DNA of 64,000 nucleotides, from NCBI GenBank assembly GCA_947359465.1, contig OX375872.1, positions 140,627,608 through 140,691,607 on the forward strand, in the 5' to 3' direction. The stretch is from Metellina segmentata (taxonomy: Eukaryota > Arthropoda > Arachnida > Araneae > Tetragnathidae). The translations under genes and the position numbers were made by a program. This document shows positions 47,083 to 57,292 of the stretch, piece after piece. Position 1 is the stretch's first letter, and each line of letters begins with the position of its first letter. Below the pieces are notes generated by a model. That model worked only from the letters and a program-made list of their open reading frames with translations. It was not told the origin of the DNA and did no database searches.

Positions 47083-47555
47083 TCGCGAAACATAATGGAT
47101 CAAGAAACTGCTCTACAACTGAGGCTACTTAATAGTTTTAAAAATTAGTCCACAAATTATTTAGAAATAATTTGCTGCTGACCTCCTGCGGCGACCCAAG
47201 AGATCCCTGAAAAAGATACGCACTAAACGAGAGGTGGGAAAGGAAATGAGTGACCGAAATATAGGAGAGTCTCGTCTGTTTGGGAAAAAGTAGAGTGGCC
47301 GAAATTTTTCGGATACACATACTCTAAAGATTTAGCCAGTCTTGTCATGGCGGAGCCCCATAGTAATATAAAAAAAAATAGTAATTGCGTGCGGGTAGGA
47401 TTTTTTCCTCCATGCGATGACATTTCTTATGCTAAAGGTGGGTATTATGACAATGACTTTGAATATTACGTGATCAATCGCTAGATTTGCCGCCCCCCCT
47501 TGGACGTGCCGCCCGCGTGCGGTGCACGCCCGCTTACGGCGGGCCTAGTCCTAAA

Positions 47556-47813
47556 TAGCTTTCGAATGTTTGCTTCCCCCAAAATTAATACATTTGTACG
47601 ATATATACTAAATTGCTTTAGAGAATATTTGGCACCCCCCGAAATAAAATCCTATATACGACACTGATTTTAACGATGTATAAACATATTATTATCCCAC
47701 CAAGGGCCGTGTTAGCCTGTTTGCTAGAGGAGCGGATTAGCAATCAAAAGGTTTGGAGCTCGAAACTCGAACAACCAAAGGCTTCTTCAGAGGCTTTCCC
47801 TTAAGTCCCTTAA
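47556..47813. other. Right end of hAT-3 and a possible SINE head
   Basis: Up to 47666 this is hAT-3. At about 47725-47805 a diverged tRNA-like head resembles the second SINE head type (GAGCGGATTAGCAATC, GGAGCTCGAAACTCG). Confidence 0.4.
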
Positions 47814-48008
47814 GCCCCGTCCACACAGGAGAAGCCGAGCAAAACATGGATGATTGATTCACCACGGAGACAGGTTTGGTTAATCAATCTCTCTGGTTTT
47901 CCTGGTTCGACAGCTCGGGCACAAATTGTTCCATGTGCTCGCGATCAATCTGGTTGGTTGTGTGTTGAAGCTAAACTGCAAATTTATTGTTTAAAGCAAA
48001 TTGTTTAA

Positions 48009-48410
48009 ATGTCCCGTTCTTTACGAAGTCGGCGTATAATCGCGAGTGCAGCGTATATTATCATAGACGATTTATTTAAGAGAAATAGGAAGAAAAGTTC
48101 ACAAAAAAGGCGACATTGGGTGACACCCGTGATGGAAAGTCGAGAAGCATGTGGCGGGATTCGTCTTATGAAGGATTTATTTGCTGGTGGACAATTCATA
48201 AATTTTTGTCGAATGTCAATGGAAGACTTTGAATATCTACTTGCTTTGACTGAACCGGAAATAAGGAAGAAGGACACTAATTATAGAAGTGCTATATCTG
48301 CAAGAGAAAGGTTGGCAATAACTTTACGCTTCTTGGCAACTGGAGATTCCTTCTCGAGTTTGATGTTCCTCTTCAAAGTTTCTATACATACGTACTTGCA
48401 AAATTATTAT
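48009..48410 (+). pseudogene. Harbinger transposase N-terminal fragment
   Basis: From the ATG at 48009 the frame gives RRHWVTPVMESREACGG, FINFCRMSMEDFEYLLAL, IRKKDTNYRSAISARERLAI and TLRFLATGDSFSSL. These are the standard start of PIF/Harbinger DDE transposases, ahead of the catalytic domain. Similarity fades after FKVS, and the frame ends at the SINE insertion (TSD 48399-48412). The catalytic DDE part was not found. The element is therefore non-functional. Confidence 0.85.
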
Positions 48411-48761
48411 TAAAGGTAATTGGTAGTTTTTAATTAACATCGTACTAGAGCAACACAACGGGCTATTGACGACGGTCCGAGATCAATCCCTTAAGGGAAA
48501 GATTCGAGGACAACACGTCGTAATTTTGGAGCAACTGTCAGATGACGAAGCAACAACTGAGCTAACACCCCACTCTCCAAATGTCCACAACAACCCAACG
48601 TGAGGACTCTCGGCCACGACAGATTTAAGGTGCACCAGCCGCCTCTACACCATACGCTTACAAACATCCTTGCCCGGACCCGGATTTGAACCAGGAACCT
48701 TCCGATCTAGAGGCTAACACCTTTACCACTATACCGGTTGGTCGGCACAAAATTATTATTA
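48399..48761 (-). repeat. Full-length SINE with perfect 14-bp TSD
   Basis: The SINE 48413-48747 (335 bp) is read on the minus strand. Its head TGCCGACCAACCGGTATAGT begins at 48747, and its tail ends at 48413. It is flanked by CAAAATTATTATTA at 48399-48412 and 48748-48761. It is the best reference for the complete young SINE. Confidence 0.95.
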
Positions 48762-49203
48762 TTAAGCAGATTATTTCAATTAACAAGATAAAATTTCTTA
48801 CTGAATATTTCACTCATAATATGTTACATAATATTGAATGTTTCATTCAATTCGGCCTATTTCGACAAAACGTATTCATATTGCCAGTGCGACAATTTAA
48901 AATTTTCTTCAATTGCAAAAAAGTTGACATACATTTTAACTAGCCTTCTCTTCTTTATCTTAAATTTAGAAGTTCAAGAAATTTAGAAGAAGTTTAAATT
49001 GCAAAGTTCCCCAATACCACTCTTATTCTAAATACACATGGATGGACACATCAATTTTGACATTAATATGGGCATGCTACATTTTCACAGTTAAGTTTTA
49101 AACGTCTACGGTATATGGCAAAACACAATGTTTACAAATATACTACTTAAATAATAGTATGAAATATATTAAGTAGAGCTTAACTTTTAACTTGCAAGAA
49201 ATA

Positions 49204-49206
<3 letters not shown>

Positions 49207-49262
<56 letters not shown>
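49207..49262. repeat. TA microsatellite
   Basis: Uninterrupted TA run inside the decayed Harbinger element. Confidence 0.97.
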
Positions 49263-49265
<3 letters not shown>

Positions 49266-50175
49266 CTGTTAAATTTAAAAACAACAAACTCCAACTGTTA
49301 AAAAGCGGTACAATTGCGGGACAACTGTCAGTGAAACTGAACTAGATGAGAACACTTCACAAACTACGGACTAACGTACTTAAAGTAATGGGGGACAGGT
49401 TTGGATAATCAACGGGATAATTACAATATATTTGTGAGGATAAATGATTTGAGGTTCCTATTATGTTTTCGGTGCTGATGAAGTCCGAATTAGTTGATTA
49501 ACTTCAATGACTATAATGGTTTATACTTGGTCTTCAAATATAATAATCATTTGTACACCTTTTAAATATAATTCTCCTTTACAATCTATTTATTGATGAG
49601 TAACATATTTGCACCTGTGTGATAGTTTAGTCATGCGGACATTAAAACAGTTGAAATCTTTGAACTGGAAAACGAAACGATACCTTTCCGATTCAAATAA
49701 TTTAAGTTCATCAGGTATTGTGCGCCCCTAATCACTGGATAGGCTTGAGGGGCATTTCCTCTTGAAAATGTTCTTTCTCTATTCAAGATAGCATGTGAGA
49801 TTTCCTGTATCATTTATACTAATGACATTAAAAAATCCATGTACACCCATCATACTGTTTAAGAACGGTCTGAATCTATTATCACTTTAAAATCTCAAAG
49901 AAAAATAAGTATTTCTATGTTCAGATCCCCGATCCGTTTCTTAACGATAATCCCGGTGATTGATTGAACGTCGAGCAAGGGAACGAAAAATCGCCGTCCA
50001 AATAGAGCGAGCACAAGCACTTGCTTTCCTTTGATGTACCGACAAGAAGCGGATCATTTTGCTCGTGCTCAAACTGTTCATTCACCGTCTACACTGAACG
50101 AGCTACCAATCAAACCTGTCTCTGGGGTTAATCAATCATCCATGTTTTGCTCTGCTTCTCCGGTGTGGACGCGGC

Positions 50176-51129
50176 ATGGTTTGTGTCTGTTTGGGGACAT
50201 TCAAATGAGAGAACAGTAAGGTGTGTCATAGTTATCGTGCATTCTCTTGAAAAGAACGTGAGAAAGTGTGAAAACAAAACACTACACGAAATATGGCATT
50301 GGGACTATCATTTTTTCCAACGAAGAATTTATAAGAAAGCTAGCTCCACTTTGTTTATGAAATAATAAAATTCCTGTGTTCACACTATGTGTTTCAACAC
50401 TCTTCCGAAATATTACGAACATCTCTTCCCAGACCGGGATTCGAACCAAGGACCAATAAGACGTGCGTGGATAAGGGATTATTCCAATTTCCGATACAGT
50501 TACGCTCCTTCATTACTCGCCGACACTAACCCAGTTCTTGTTTACTCACACCCACAAAGAATTGCGTAATTTTTCCAGACGTTGAGTAATGAGTTTAGTT
50601 TTGAGATATTACAGAGGTGGTTCACACATTTTTTAGACAATGTATATTGTATTCACAAAACTAAATTACATAAAATTCTTGTGTTTCAAATGTTCTATTT
50701 GATAGCCCTTATTCTGAACTATCTTTCGACACCGTAATTTCCAGGATAATAATGTCTTTTAAAGTGTCAGAAGAGGTTAGAGGTCTATTATTGCAATAAG
50801 GCCTGACACCTGCTGAAAATGTTTGAAGGGGTCCTATAGATTTAACATTTTACATATGAAGGAAATGACACAGACCAAAGAAAAGCATATATGAAATGAT
50901 ACGGCTCTTGGTCTACTCACAATACTATTTCATTGCGAACAGCCTATGGTGCCTCATCTTGAGGGCGACCCCATGAAAAAGCAGGGGATTCAAATTTTAT
51001 CAATTACAAATTCGAACAAGTAACAGTGCAAATAAAGGATCTGGGAGTGTGTACAATATGACATTTTAAGAAATTGCTGGGACAATAGTAGTTATTTTTT
51101 GTTTAACCCTCCAAGCGTGTGTGTGGTGG
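50176..51129. other. Intergenic DNA with one tRNA-like trace
   Basis: At about 50425-50450 the minus strand has a B-box-like GGTTCGAATCCCGGTCTGGG without a convincing tRNA cloverleaf, probably a SINE or tRNA relic. The rest is AT-rich without genes. Confidence 0.4.
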
Positions 51130-51375
51130 GGTTTCGACGAGATATCTCGTCCATCATCAAGAGTTAACTAATTTTGCCAATGACAATATATCTCGTGTAT
51201 CAAGAACTGAAATTTTTTGAAAATGACGCCTTCAACAGCTGACCAATTTTTCTAGTTTCAAGATACCTCGTCCATCAAGAGCTGATCAATTTTGCTAATG
51301 ACGAGATATCTCGTCCATTAAGAGCTGATCAATTTTGCCAATAACGAGTTATCTTGTAATCAAGATATTGTATTG
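51130..51375. repeat. Tandem repeat with palindromic core
   Basis: Units of about 42-45 bp centre on the palindrome GACGAGATATCTCGTC (near 51136 and 51299) followed by CATCAAGAGCTGATCAATTTTGCYAAT. At least four copies are recognisable, the middle ones diverged. Confidence 0.75.
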
Positions 51376-51455
51376 CCGATATTTTTGGATGGGAGATCAA
51401 GATCTGAAGAGTTTTCTTACAATGATGAAATTTTTCGTCCGTTAGTCGGTTTTGC

Positions 51456-51617
51456 TACTAACGCAGGCCTCGAAATATATTTTTTAATACAGGTGCACAA
51501 GGTGCACCTAAGGTTTTAAATTAGGTGCACAGGTGCGCCTAGCGGGAAAAAAATTAGGTGCACAATTTTATTTTCATGTGCACAGTGCACCCGGGTATTT
51601 CGAGCCCTGTACTAACG
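51456..51617. mobile_element. Small hAT MITE (146 bp), perfect 8-bp TSD
   Basis: The element occupies 51464-51609. Its ends are CAGGCCTCGAAATA and, reversed, CAGGGCTCGAAATA. It is flanked by TACTAACG (51456-51463, 51610-51617). The interior carries several AGGTGCAC copies in both orientations. Confidence 0.92.
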
Positions 51618-51879
51618 AGGTACCTCATCGAGGCAATCGCCAGAAGGGTTGAGTGTATATCTACCTACCCATGTTATCCATGCCTTTCTGCATAAACTAT
51701 AAAAATATTGGGATTGGGCAAGGAGTTTGGACCTCTTAAATGTGTACCGCTGTCGCCGGATACAATGGCTTTACGACCTATTGAGTAAAGTCATCTCTAT
51801 GTTTGGCTATTCATATTACCCGTATATTTGCAATACTCATTTATTTCATAATTAATTTGATGAGGCCGATCCCATCCAT

Positions 51880-52145
51880 AAAAGGGAGCCCAGTTGGAAA
51901 AGCAACGGATTAGCAACCTTTGAGCAGCGAATTCGAAACTTGGTCCAGTCTCAGACCGTCATCTACACGTCAAATCTATCGTGGCTGAAATGTCCTGGCA
52001 TGGTATGGAAGTTTAGAGAGTGGGGTGCCAGCTCAAGTGTTGTCATCATTGCAAGGCGTTATCCTTGGACTTTTCCTTCGGGATAACGGCCGGATCGTCG
52101 CCAATAGGTCGTTGAGTTGCTTCAGAGCGACGTTAATTAACTACC
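51880..52145 (+). repeat. Older SINE, second head type
   Basis: Head traces AACGGATTAGCAACC and GCGAATTCGAAAC, then the common body, ending GAGCGACGTTAATTAA. Confidence 0.75.
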
Positions 52146-52169
52146 CACCTATCCATCCATAAAGATATT

Positions 52170-52515
52170 GGTGAGGCAAAGGGGTAGGGTCACTAGGGTA
52201 GGCGTCCCTGCTGTTGACGTAAGAACACCAGGTCATATTTGATCTAAGCGGATTAACAACCCGAGGGTTGCGAGTTCAAATCTCTATCCAACTAAAGACT
52301 AGAGAACGTAGGGGCTGGTAATGTTAAATCTGTGGCCTCAGATGTCCTCACATTGGTATGGTGTCGAAGTTTGGAGAGTGAGGTACCAGCTTAGGTGTTT
52401 TTCTCGTCTTCTGACCGTGGTTCAAAAGAACGAAGCGTTATCCTAGAATCTTTCCCTTCGGGATTGATCCTGGAACATCGTCAATAGTGCGTTGCTGAAG
52501 TGAGACATTAATTAA
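52170..52515 (+). repeat. Older SINE, second head type, well preserved
   Basis: The head GCGGATTAACAACCCGAGGG then TTGCGAGTTCAAATC (B box) is followed by a linker and the full body (GGCCTCAGATGTCCTCACAT, GAAGTTTGGAGAGTG, TTCTGACCGTGGTTC). It ends GAGACATTAATTAA. It is the clearest copy of the alternative head. Confidence 0.8.
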
Positions 52516-52735
52516 CCTCATATTAAGTTTATATATCATATACAAATTGTCGAAATCTCTCTCGGGTGTATGAATTGTCAAATTAATTGTCGTCATGAAA
52601 CTCTAGACATAAACATTTGTAATTTTTTCATTGACGAATTCTTGTTTCATTCACCCAAAAATGTTCTGGTTTTTGGTTTAAAAAACAACACCAGTGCTGT
52701 TTATAAAACTATTTGAGACTTGTGGAATGTGCTTT
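52516..52735. other. Spacer before the FoxP relic
   Basis: AT-rich. The next expected FoxP exon, encoding the NAVRHNLSLHK region, was sought here and not found. Confidence 0.4.
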
Positions 52736-53058
52736 ACTTCCATGTTGCGGCGTTCCTTCGGAAGTAACAGAACGTGTTTTGGAATCAATTTTATATTTAA
52801 TTTCACTTTAGCTGCCTTTCTGGCTATTCAATAATGGCCTGAAATCAAAGAAAATAAAACTGATTATTTTCTCGCAATTTTTCAAGAAATAGAAATAAAA
52901 CATTTAATAATTTAGTGGATGCAAAACATATTCATACCCCAAAGAAAGCATGTAAGGTGTTTTTTCAATATTAAACACTTACCTGTCCGATAGCGAGGCA
53001 TAAGTTAATGGAGGACTTACATCAGCGTTCTTATAAAACTCGCGATTTCTCGTTATTT
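52736..53058 (-). pseudogene. FoxP: FoxP forkhead-domain pseudogene, two exons
   Basis: Relic of a forkhead transcription factor of the FoxP class. The first exon (53058-52983) follows a TTTCAG acceptor. It reads NREFYKNADV, then SPPLTYASL, where the normal protein has R and F, and ends at a perfect GTAAGT donor. It is one base short near its end, giving a frameshift. After a 144-bp intron ending GATTTCAG, the second exon (52838-52736) starts AIIE. It hits TAG, keeps PERQL, hits TGA, gains one extra base, and recovers in NTFCYFRRNAATWK at the expected exon boundary. Exon-intron structure is kept, so this is a duplicated, not processed, copy. Adjacent forkhead exons were not found. Identity is very likely because these blocks are specific to FoxP. 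Confidence 0.85.
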
Positions 53059-53159
53059 CTGAAAATGAAAAATTTGGTCTGATTAAATAATTGTACCGTT
53101 TCTTAACTCGTAGTACCGTTTGAACACAAAACGCAAAAAAAAAAAAAAAGGATTGTAAT

Positions 53160-53640
53160 CTACTTATATAAAAAAAAAAGGATGTGTTCGTGTATACTTT
53201 TCATACAAATCTACTCCGTTTGACTAATTCACACCAAATTTGGCACATTTATACTTTAGAAGAATGAGACGTTCCACCACCCTAAAAGTATTAACATTTT
53301 TACCAGTCTTATACTAATGACCTTTAAGGAGTGATTAAACCAAAAGCTGGTTCGTTACATACCTGTCTTTAAAATTCTTTAACACCATGCTAGCAGGTGA
53401 CTAAATTTTTTTAAATCTGAATTCCTCAAATCAAAAGTGCATAGCTTTTTTTTATTTTATCTCTGCCATATACTACCATTTAATTATAAACATTTCAGTT
53501 TCAGATAAGAAGCAAAATATGTTTCAAGATAAATTTGTCGCATAATGCCTGAAGGGGATATATATATATCACAATTCGACCAATTCACAACAAATTTGGT
53601 ACACTCATTATTTGATTACTGTGCTTAACACATGCTATAT
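53160..53640 (+). repeat. Helitron-like fragment, family 3
   Basis: It begins TCTACTTATATAAAAAAAAA, a Helitron-type 5' start. The block CCGTTTGACTAATTCACACC and CAAATTTGGCACA recurs diverged near 53575. It is similar to 36470-36530. No 3' hairpin was found. Confidence 0.5.
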
Positions 53641-54375
53641 ACAGTTGCAGATTTAGGGGGCTATAGCCAAAAGCTACTCTAAGTTTACTTTCTAAAATAA
53701 CTTATTCAATTTGAAGCTTTGCACTATTATGTGATAAATCATTATTGCCTTTGTATTTCTGAAAAGGTGCTACATGCAAAATATAAAACCTACTGAATAT
53801 ACCACCAATTAATAAGAATCCGTAAGCTGTCTGCTCCCTTAACCAAATGAGGAAATAATATTCTGCCGAGTAGTATGTAATGGGTGAAATGATCAGTTGT
53901 TTATCAATGTTGCACTTCTATTATGATTATCTGAACCAAAAGAAATTCATTATTGATGACATATGAAATGATCACCAAAAACAAACATTATTTAGTTATC
54001 AGGAAACATAACAATTGTTTTGATGAAAAAGTCAACAATGTGAATTTATAATCATGGTGCAGGGAAATTCTTTACAGGCTCATTTGAATTGTTCCTGAAT
54101 TTGCAAAATCTTTTACTAGCCTAGTAAAGGAAATTTATTATTCATAAATACAATGATACAAAGCTCTGGAGTTGCATCATGAAAAAGAAAAATTCATTCT
54201 GTTTACCCTTATCCTGAAAGAAAAAAATTAATTATGTTTCCTGTTGCATAAAAATACAATGATACAAACTTTTCCAATAGAATCCTAAAAACAAGAATCG
54301 TTTCTTTTTACACACTGATTTTTTTTTAATAATTACACTCAAGTAGTTGCCATGCTTTTCACCTACCTGAATTTT
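53641..54375. other. Intergenic DNA, one unassigned open stretch
   Basis: A minus-strand frame without ATG (about 53702-53921) is open for about 70 codons and contains EYYFLIWLREQTAYGF. No family was recognised. Confidence 0.3.
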
Positions 54376-54760
54376 TAAGGGCATATCTTGAATGGCTACA
54401 TCTCGAATTTCCCACTTAAAATCATAGCAGCAGTGAGTCTTATGAATGTTTGAGATTACTTTAAGATAATTCGTATTCACTTCCTACTTATGTGAAATTT
54501 TCTTGACAATTTAATCCAACAATCTTGACCTCATTACATCTTATAATCATCACAATGCAAATGATTGGCATATCTTGAAATCGCTACATATCGAATTTTC
54601 CACTTTAATTCTTAGCAGTAGCTAGACTTAAAAATATGCAAGATTACTGTATCCATACTTATTTGCTGCTTAGTTGAAATATTTCTCGACAATTTTTTTA
54701 AAATTCAATAATGAAGTTTTATTACATTTTATGATCTTGACAAAGCAAATTATTGAAGTA
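54376..54760. repeat. Tandem duplication, about 186-bp period
   Basis: GGCATATCTTGAA...CGAATTT..CCACTT at 54381 recurs at 54567, followed in both copies by AGATTACT and TTGACAATTT words. Confidence 0.75.
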
Positions 54761-55440
54761 AATTTTTTCAACCAGAAGCTGTCTTGTCTTCTCAACATTT
54801 AATTAAACTAATTTATTGCTAGATGGGTAATCAGTAGCTACAGAGTTTAGTTCTATCTGTCTGGTTAAAGTGAGTATGGCATGAAATTAACCAATCTTCC
54901 AGAAGATTTAAAGCTTTACAGATATGATTTTTCCGTAATTGAATGGAATCTTTGTAATTATGAGCAGAAGTTGTACCGCAGGGTTCATAAAAATGAAACT
55001 TTTCCAATCAATAGAACCCAGATTATTTTCATTTAAAGGTATAAATAAATATTTATTATGGGCAAATTTTCTCCAGCCAATTGAGATAATATTTCATTAA
55101 TCTTGTAGATATAAAATGTTTCTAAGCACTTGGCAGCTGAGGAATTCGTGCCACAAAGAATCATAAAAATCCATCAATAACACTGTCAGGAAAATTTGAG
55201 ACTCCTCAATCCTGGAATGCTTTGACAAAACAGTGATCCTACCTCCAGGGTTCTTACTACTGGAAGTTGGATGGCTATATTGAGAACTAGGAAGTTTAGT
55301 GAAAAAAAAAAGAACTTGTTATCCAAGCCTCATCTAAAGAATGAATATGGAAACAACGTCACACATTTAATAATATTTGATGTACAATATTATAGAAATT
55401 AATACCTGCATTGAACAGAACCTTTTGTAACAATTGTAGA
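54761..55440. other. AT-rich intergenic DNA
   Basis: No gene or known repeat was recognised. Confidence 0.35.
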
Positions 55441-56140
55441 ATTCAGTTCAACAGCCTTGGGCTCAGGTGGATCACAGGTTGAATTAAACTCTCAGATGAA
55501 GAATTGAGATGTAAACTGAGCAGCCTTGCCATACTACCTTTCCAAGTGACTGGGGCTTTGCCATACTACCTTTCCAAATGACTGGGATCTACAAAAAGAA
55601 ATATCTTGCTTCTTTTGGCAGTAGAAAAATAGCCTGTGGTTTAGAAGATAATTTTTTGTGTCATACTACCTTTCCAAATGACTGGGATCTACAAAAAAAA
55701 TATTTTGCTTCTTTTTTGGCAGTACAAACACAGCCTGTGGTTTAGAAGATAATTTTTTGTGTTCATTTTCTGAAGAAAAGGTCTCATAGCTTGCTTTTCA
55801 AGGGAGAGGTGGTTATCGGGAGATAATATAGCTGAAATCACAATGCACGTCTCTTGATAATAGTTTATTATGTTTTGCAACAAGTCCTCAAATTTTGAGA
55901 AGCATTTCTCAAGGCAATCATAGGTGTTATTGGTACCTACATGAACCAGAATCAAGTCACGATTCTTTTAAAGATGAAACCTTTTCCGTTACACGCTCAA
56001 TGGTGATTCCTGGAAAAGCTAGAATATATATTACATTACCATGTCATTGTGATAGTAAATACTAATTTTTCCGTACTGATTTCCGATTACTCTGTATTTG
56101 ACCATCGAATCCACACCAGTAATTAAAACCTTCATAGTCA
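55441..56140 (-). pseudogene. SGNH-hydrolase-like domain relic
   Basis: On the minus strand a diverged GDS-type block (KVLITGVDSMVKYRVIG, about 56135-56080) is followed, in a shifted frame, by FPGITIERVTEKV. ILVHVGTNNTYDCLEKC then comes in the frame ending at 55689, with TCIVISAIL after it. This order matches SGNH/GDSL hydrolase-like domains found in some retroelement-associated and orphan animal proteins. The Ser-bearing GDS is VDS here. Frameshifts and an internal 100-bp duplication mean it is not functional. Whether it came from a LINE or a host gene cannot be settled here. Confidence 0.6.
55562..55761. repeat. 100-bp tandem duplication
   Basis: CATACTACCTTTCCAAATGA starts at 55562 and at 55662, and both copies end with AGAAGATAATTTTTTGTGT. 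A partial third copy lies at about 55530. The duplication is inside the SGNH relic. Confidence 0.9.
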
Positions 56141-56751
56141 CACTACAATTTACAGACAGGAAGAGCAATTAAGAGAAGGGCAGAAACTAGTCAAAGAAAA
56201 CAATAAAAAAAACTGCAGCACAAATGCAATCACTCAATTTTTAAAATGCAAAATGAACTCATAAAATAATTCAACTAAGAGTAAAAATCACGAAAACGAA
56301 CAATGGAAACACAACAAAATGAAAAGCAAACAGTAAAAAATATTTGAGAACTGACAAACATAAGGAATACAGATTACGCAAAAATGAATATCATAAACAA
56401 AATAAATTAAAAAAAAAACGAAATATTTTGTAAAAAAAGGATAAACGATTCCAGGCAAGCTTCGCGATATCAAGGAGCGTAATCAAATCCACCGACAGGC
56501 ACTGAGCGACGAGCGTCGTGAGCGACTGGCGTGATTTTCCACTACAATGCATTCCAAAATCGAAATTGGCTTAAATCGAATTGGCTCCCATGCCAAAAAA
56601 GTTTTTGAGCCAAGACCGCGAATCTATAGCAACCTCCGAAATTCTATAGTAACCTAGTGTGCCCCTAGGCGCTGCATTTCGCACCCAAAAGAAACTTTCC
56701 TGGTTGGTCGGCGTGGGAGCCGCAGAAGACCGCAGGTTGGAAGAGTAGCAG
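56141..56751. other. Flank of the LTR element, nothing assigned
   Basis: A higher-GC stretch at about 56480-56750 has a 65-codon minus frame without recognisable domain. Confidence 0.35.
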
Positions 56752-57143
56752 CGTTGCGAACTGTGCATCAGTTAACTTTAACTGTGACTGTACCCGAAAG
56801 GGACAACGAAAAAACCGTTTACCAGCAGAACGGTCGCAAAATTGTAGCGGAGAAGTCGCTTCTGTTCGAGCGCATTTGATATCGTTTTGTTACTTCGTTT
56901 TTGATTGTTGTATTTGTGAGTGTGTGGAATAAAAAATGTTTAAAGCACAAGTTTCTGAAGTGCAGTGAATCAATTATTGGATAATAAGAAAATCCGCAAA
57001 ACTTTTGCTGGTATACATACTAACGAGAAATCGAATGTCATCATCGAAAGTTTTATAACAGACATCCCGAAAGAAGATAAACATGCTTTTGAAAAAGGTA
57101 AGGCTCTTTTAAACTTTACCTTAGTTAATTTTGATTAGAAGCA
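56752..57143 (+). repeat. 5' LTR of BEL/Pao element
   Basis: 392 bp, closely matching 61503-61882. It begins at GTTGCGAACTG and ends AGAAGCA. It contains GTGTGGAATAAAAAATG, with a polyadenylation-type AATAAA. It is followed by GGTGGTAGAACATCTGG and the CCCTGCCGGGATCG leader typical of BEL/Pao elements. Confidence 0.85.
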
Positions 57144-57292
57144 GGTGGTAGAACATCTGGCATCCCTGCCGGGATCGTCTAAATTGAGCAATTGACTTTC
57201 GATTTGAAATTTTACTTAAAGCAGAACTGTAATCGTTTTAAAATAATTAATTTCACTTGTTAGAGAAAGCTTTAAGAACACACACACACATA

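Larger units (their letters stand above)
45860..47555. mobile_element. Element nested in hAT-3, perfect 8-bp TSD
   Basis: The element occupies 45868-47547. Its ends are CAGGCCCGCCGC and, reversed, TAGGCCCGCCGT. It is flanked by GTCCTAAA (45860-45867, 47548-47555). An 8-bp duplication with short CAG/TAG-type ends fits a non-autonomous hAT. It contains a Helitron 3' end and a 144-codon frame of unknown nature. Confidence 0.85.
41247..47674 (+). mobile_element. Autonomous-type hAT element (hAT-3), perfect 8-bp TSD
   Basis: The element occupies 41255-47666. Its ends are CAGGGGCGTATATAAGG and, reversed, CAGTGTCGTATATAGGA. It is flanked by ATTTTAAC (41247-41254, 47667-47674). It carries a nearly whole ZMYM1/DUF4371-type transposase, a long TA microsatellite, and a second element nested at 45868-47547. 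Without the nested insertion it would be about 4.7 kb. Confidence 0.92.
47814..50175 (+). mobile_element. PIF/Harbinger element, degraded
   Basis: Long inverted ends of about 65 bp share CGTCCACAC, GGAGAAGC, GAGCAAAACATGGATGATTG and GAGACAGGTTTG. They start at 47814 and, reversed, at 50175. A Harbinger nuclease fragment follows the left end. The 3-bp target duplication could not be verified. The middle is AT-rich and decayed, and a SINE is inserted at 48413. Confidence 0.82.

Noticed and set aside
55441..55761. Possible CRISPR-like or other regular array because of the repeated CATACTACCTTTCCAAATGA word
   Set aside because: There are only two complete copies with no distinct spacers. It is a simple 100-bp tandem duplication in eukaryotic DNA.
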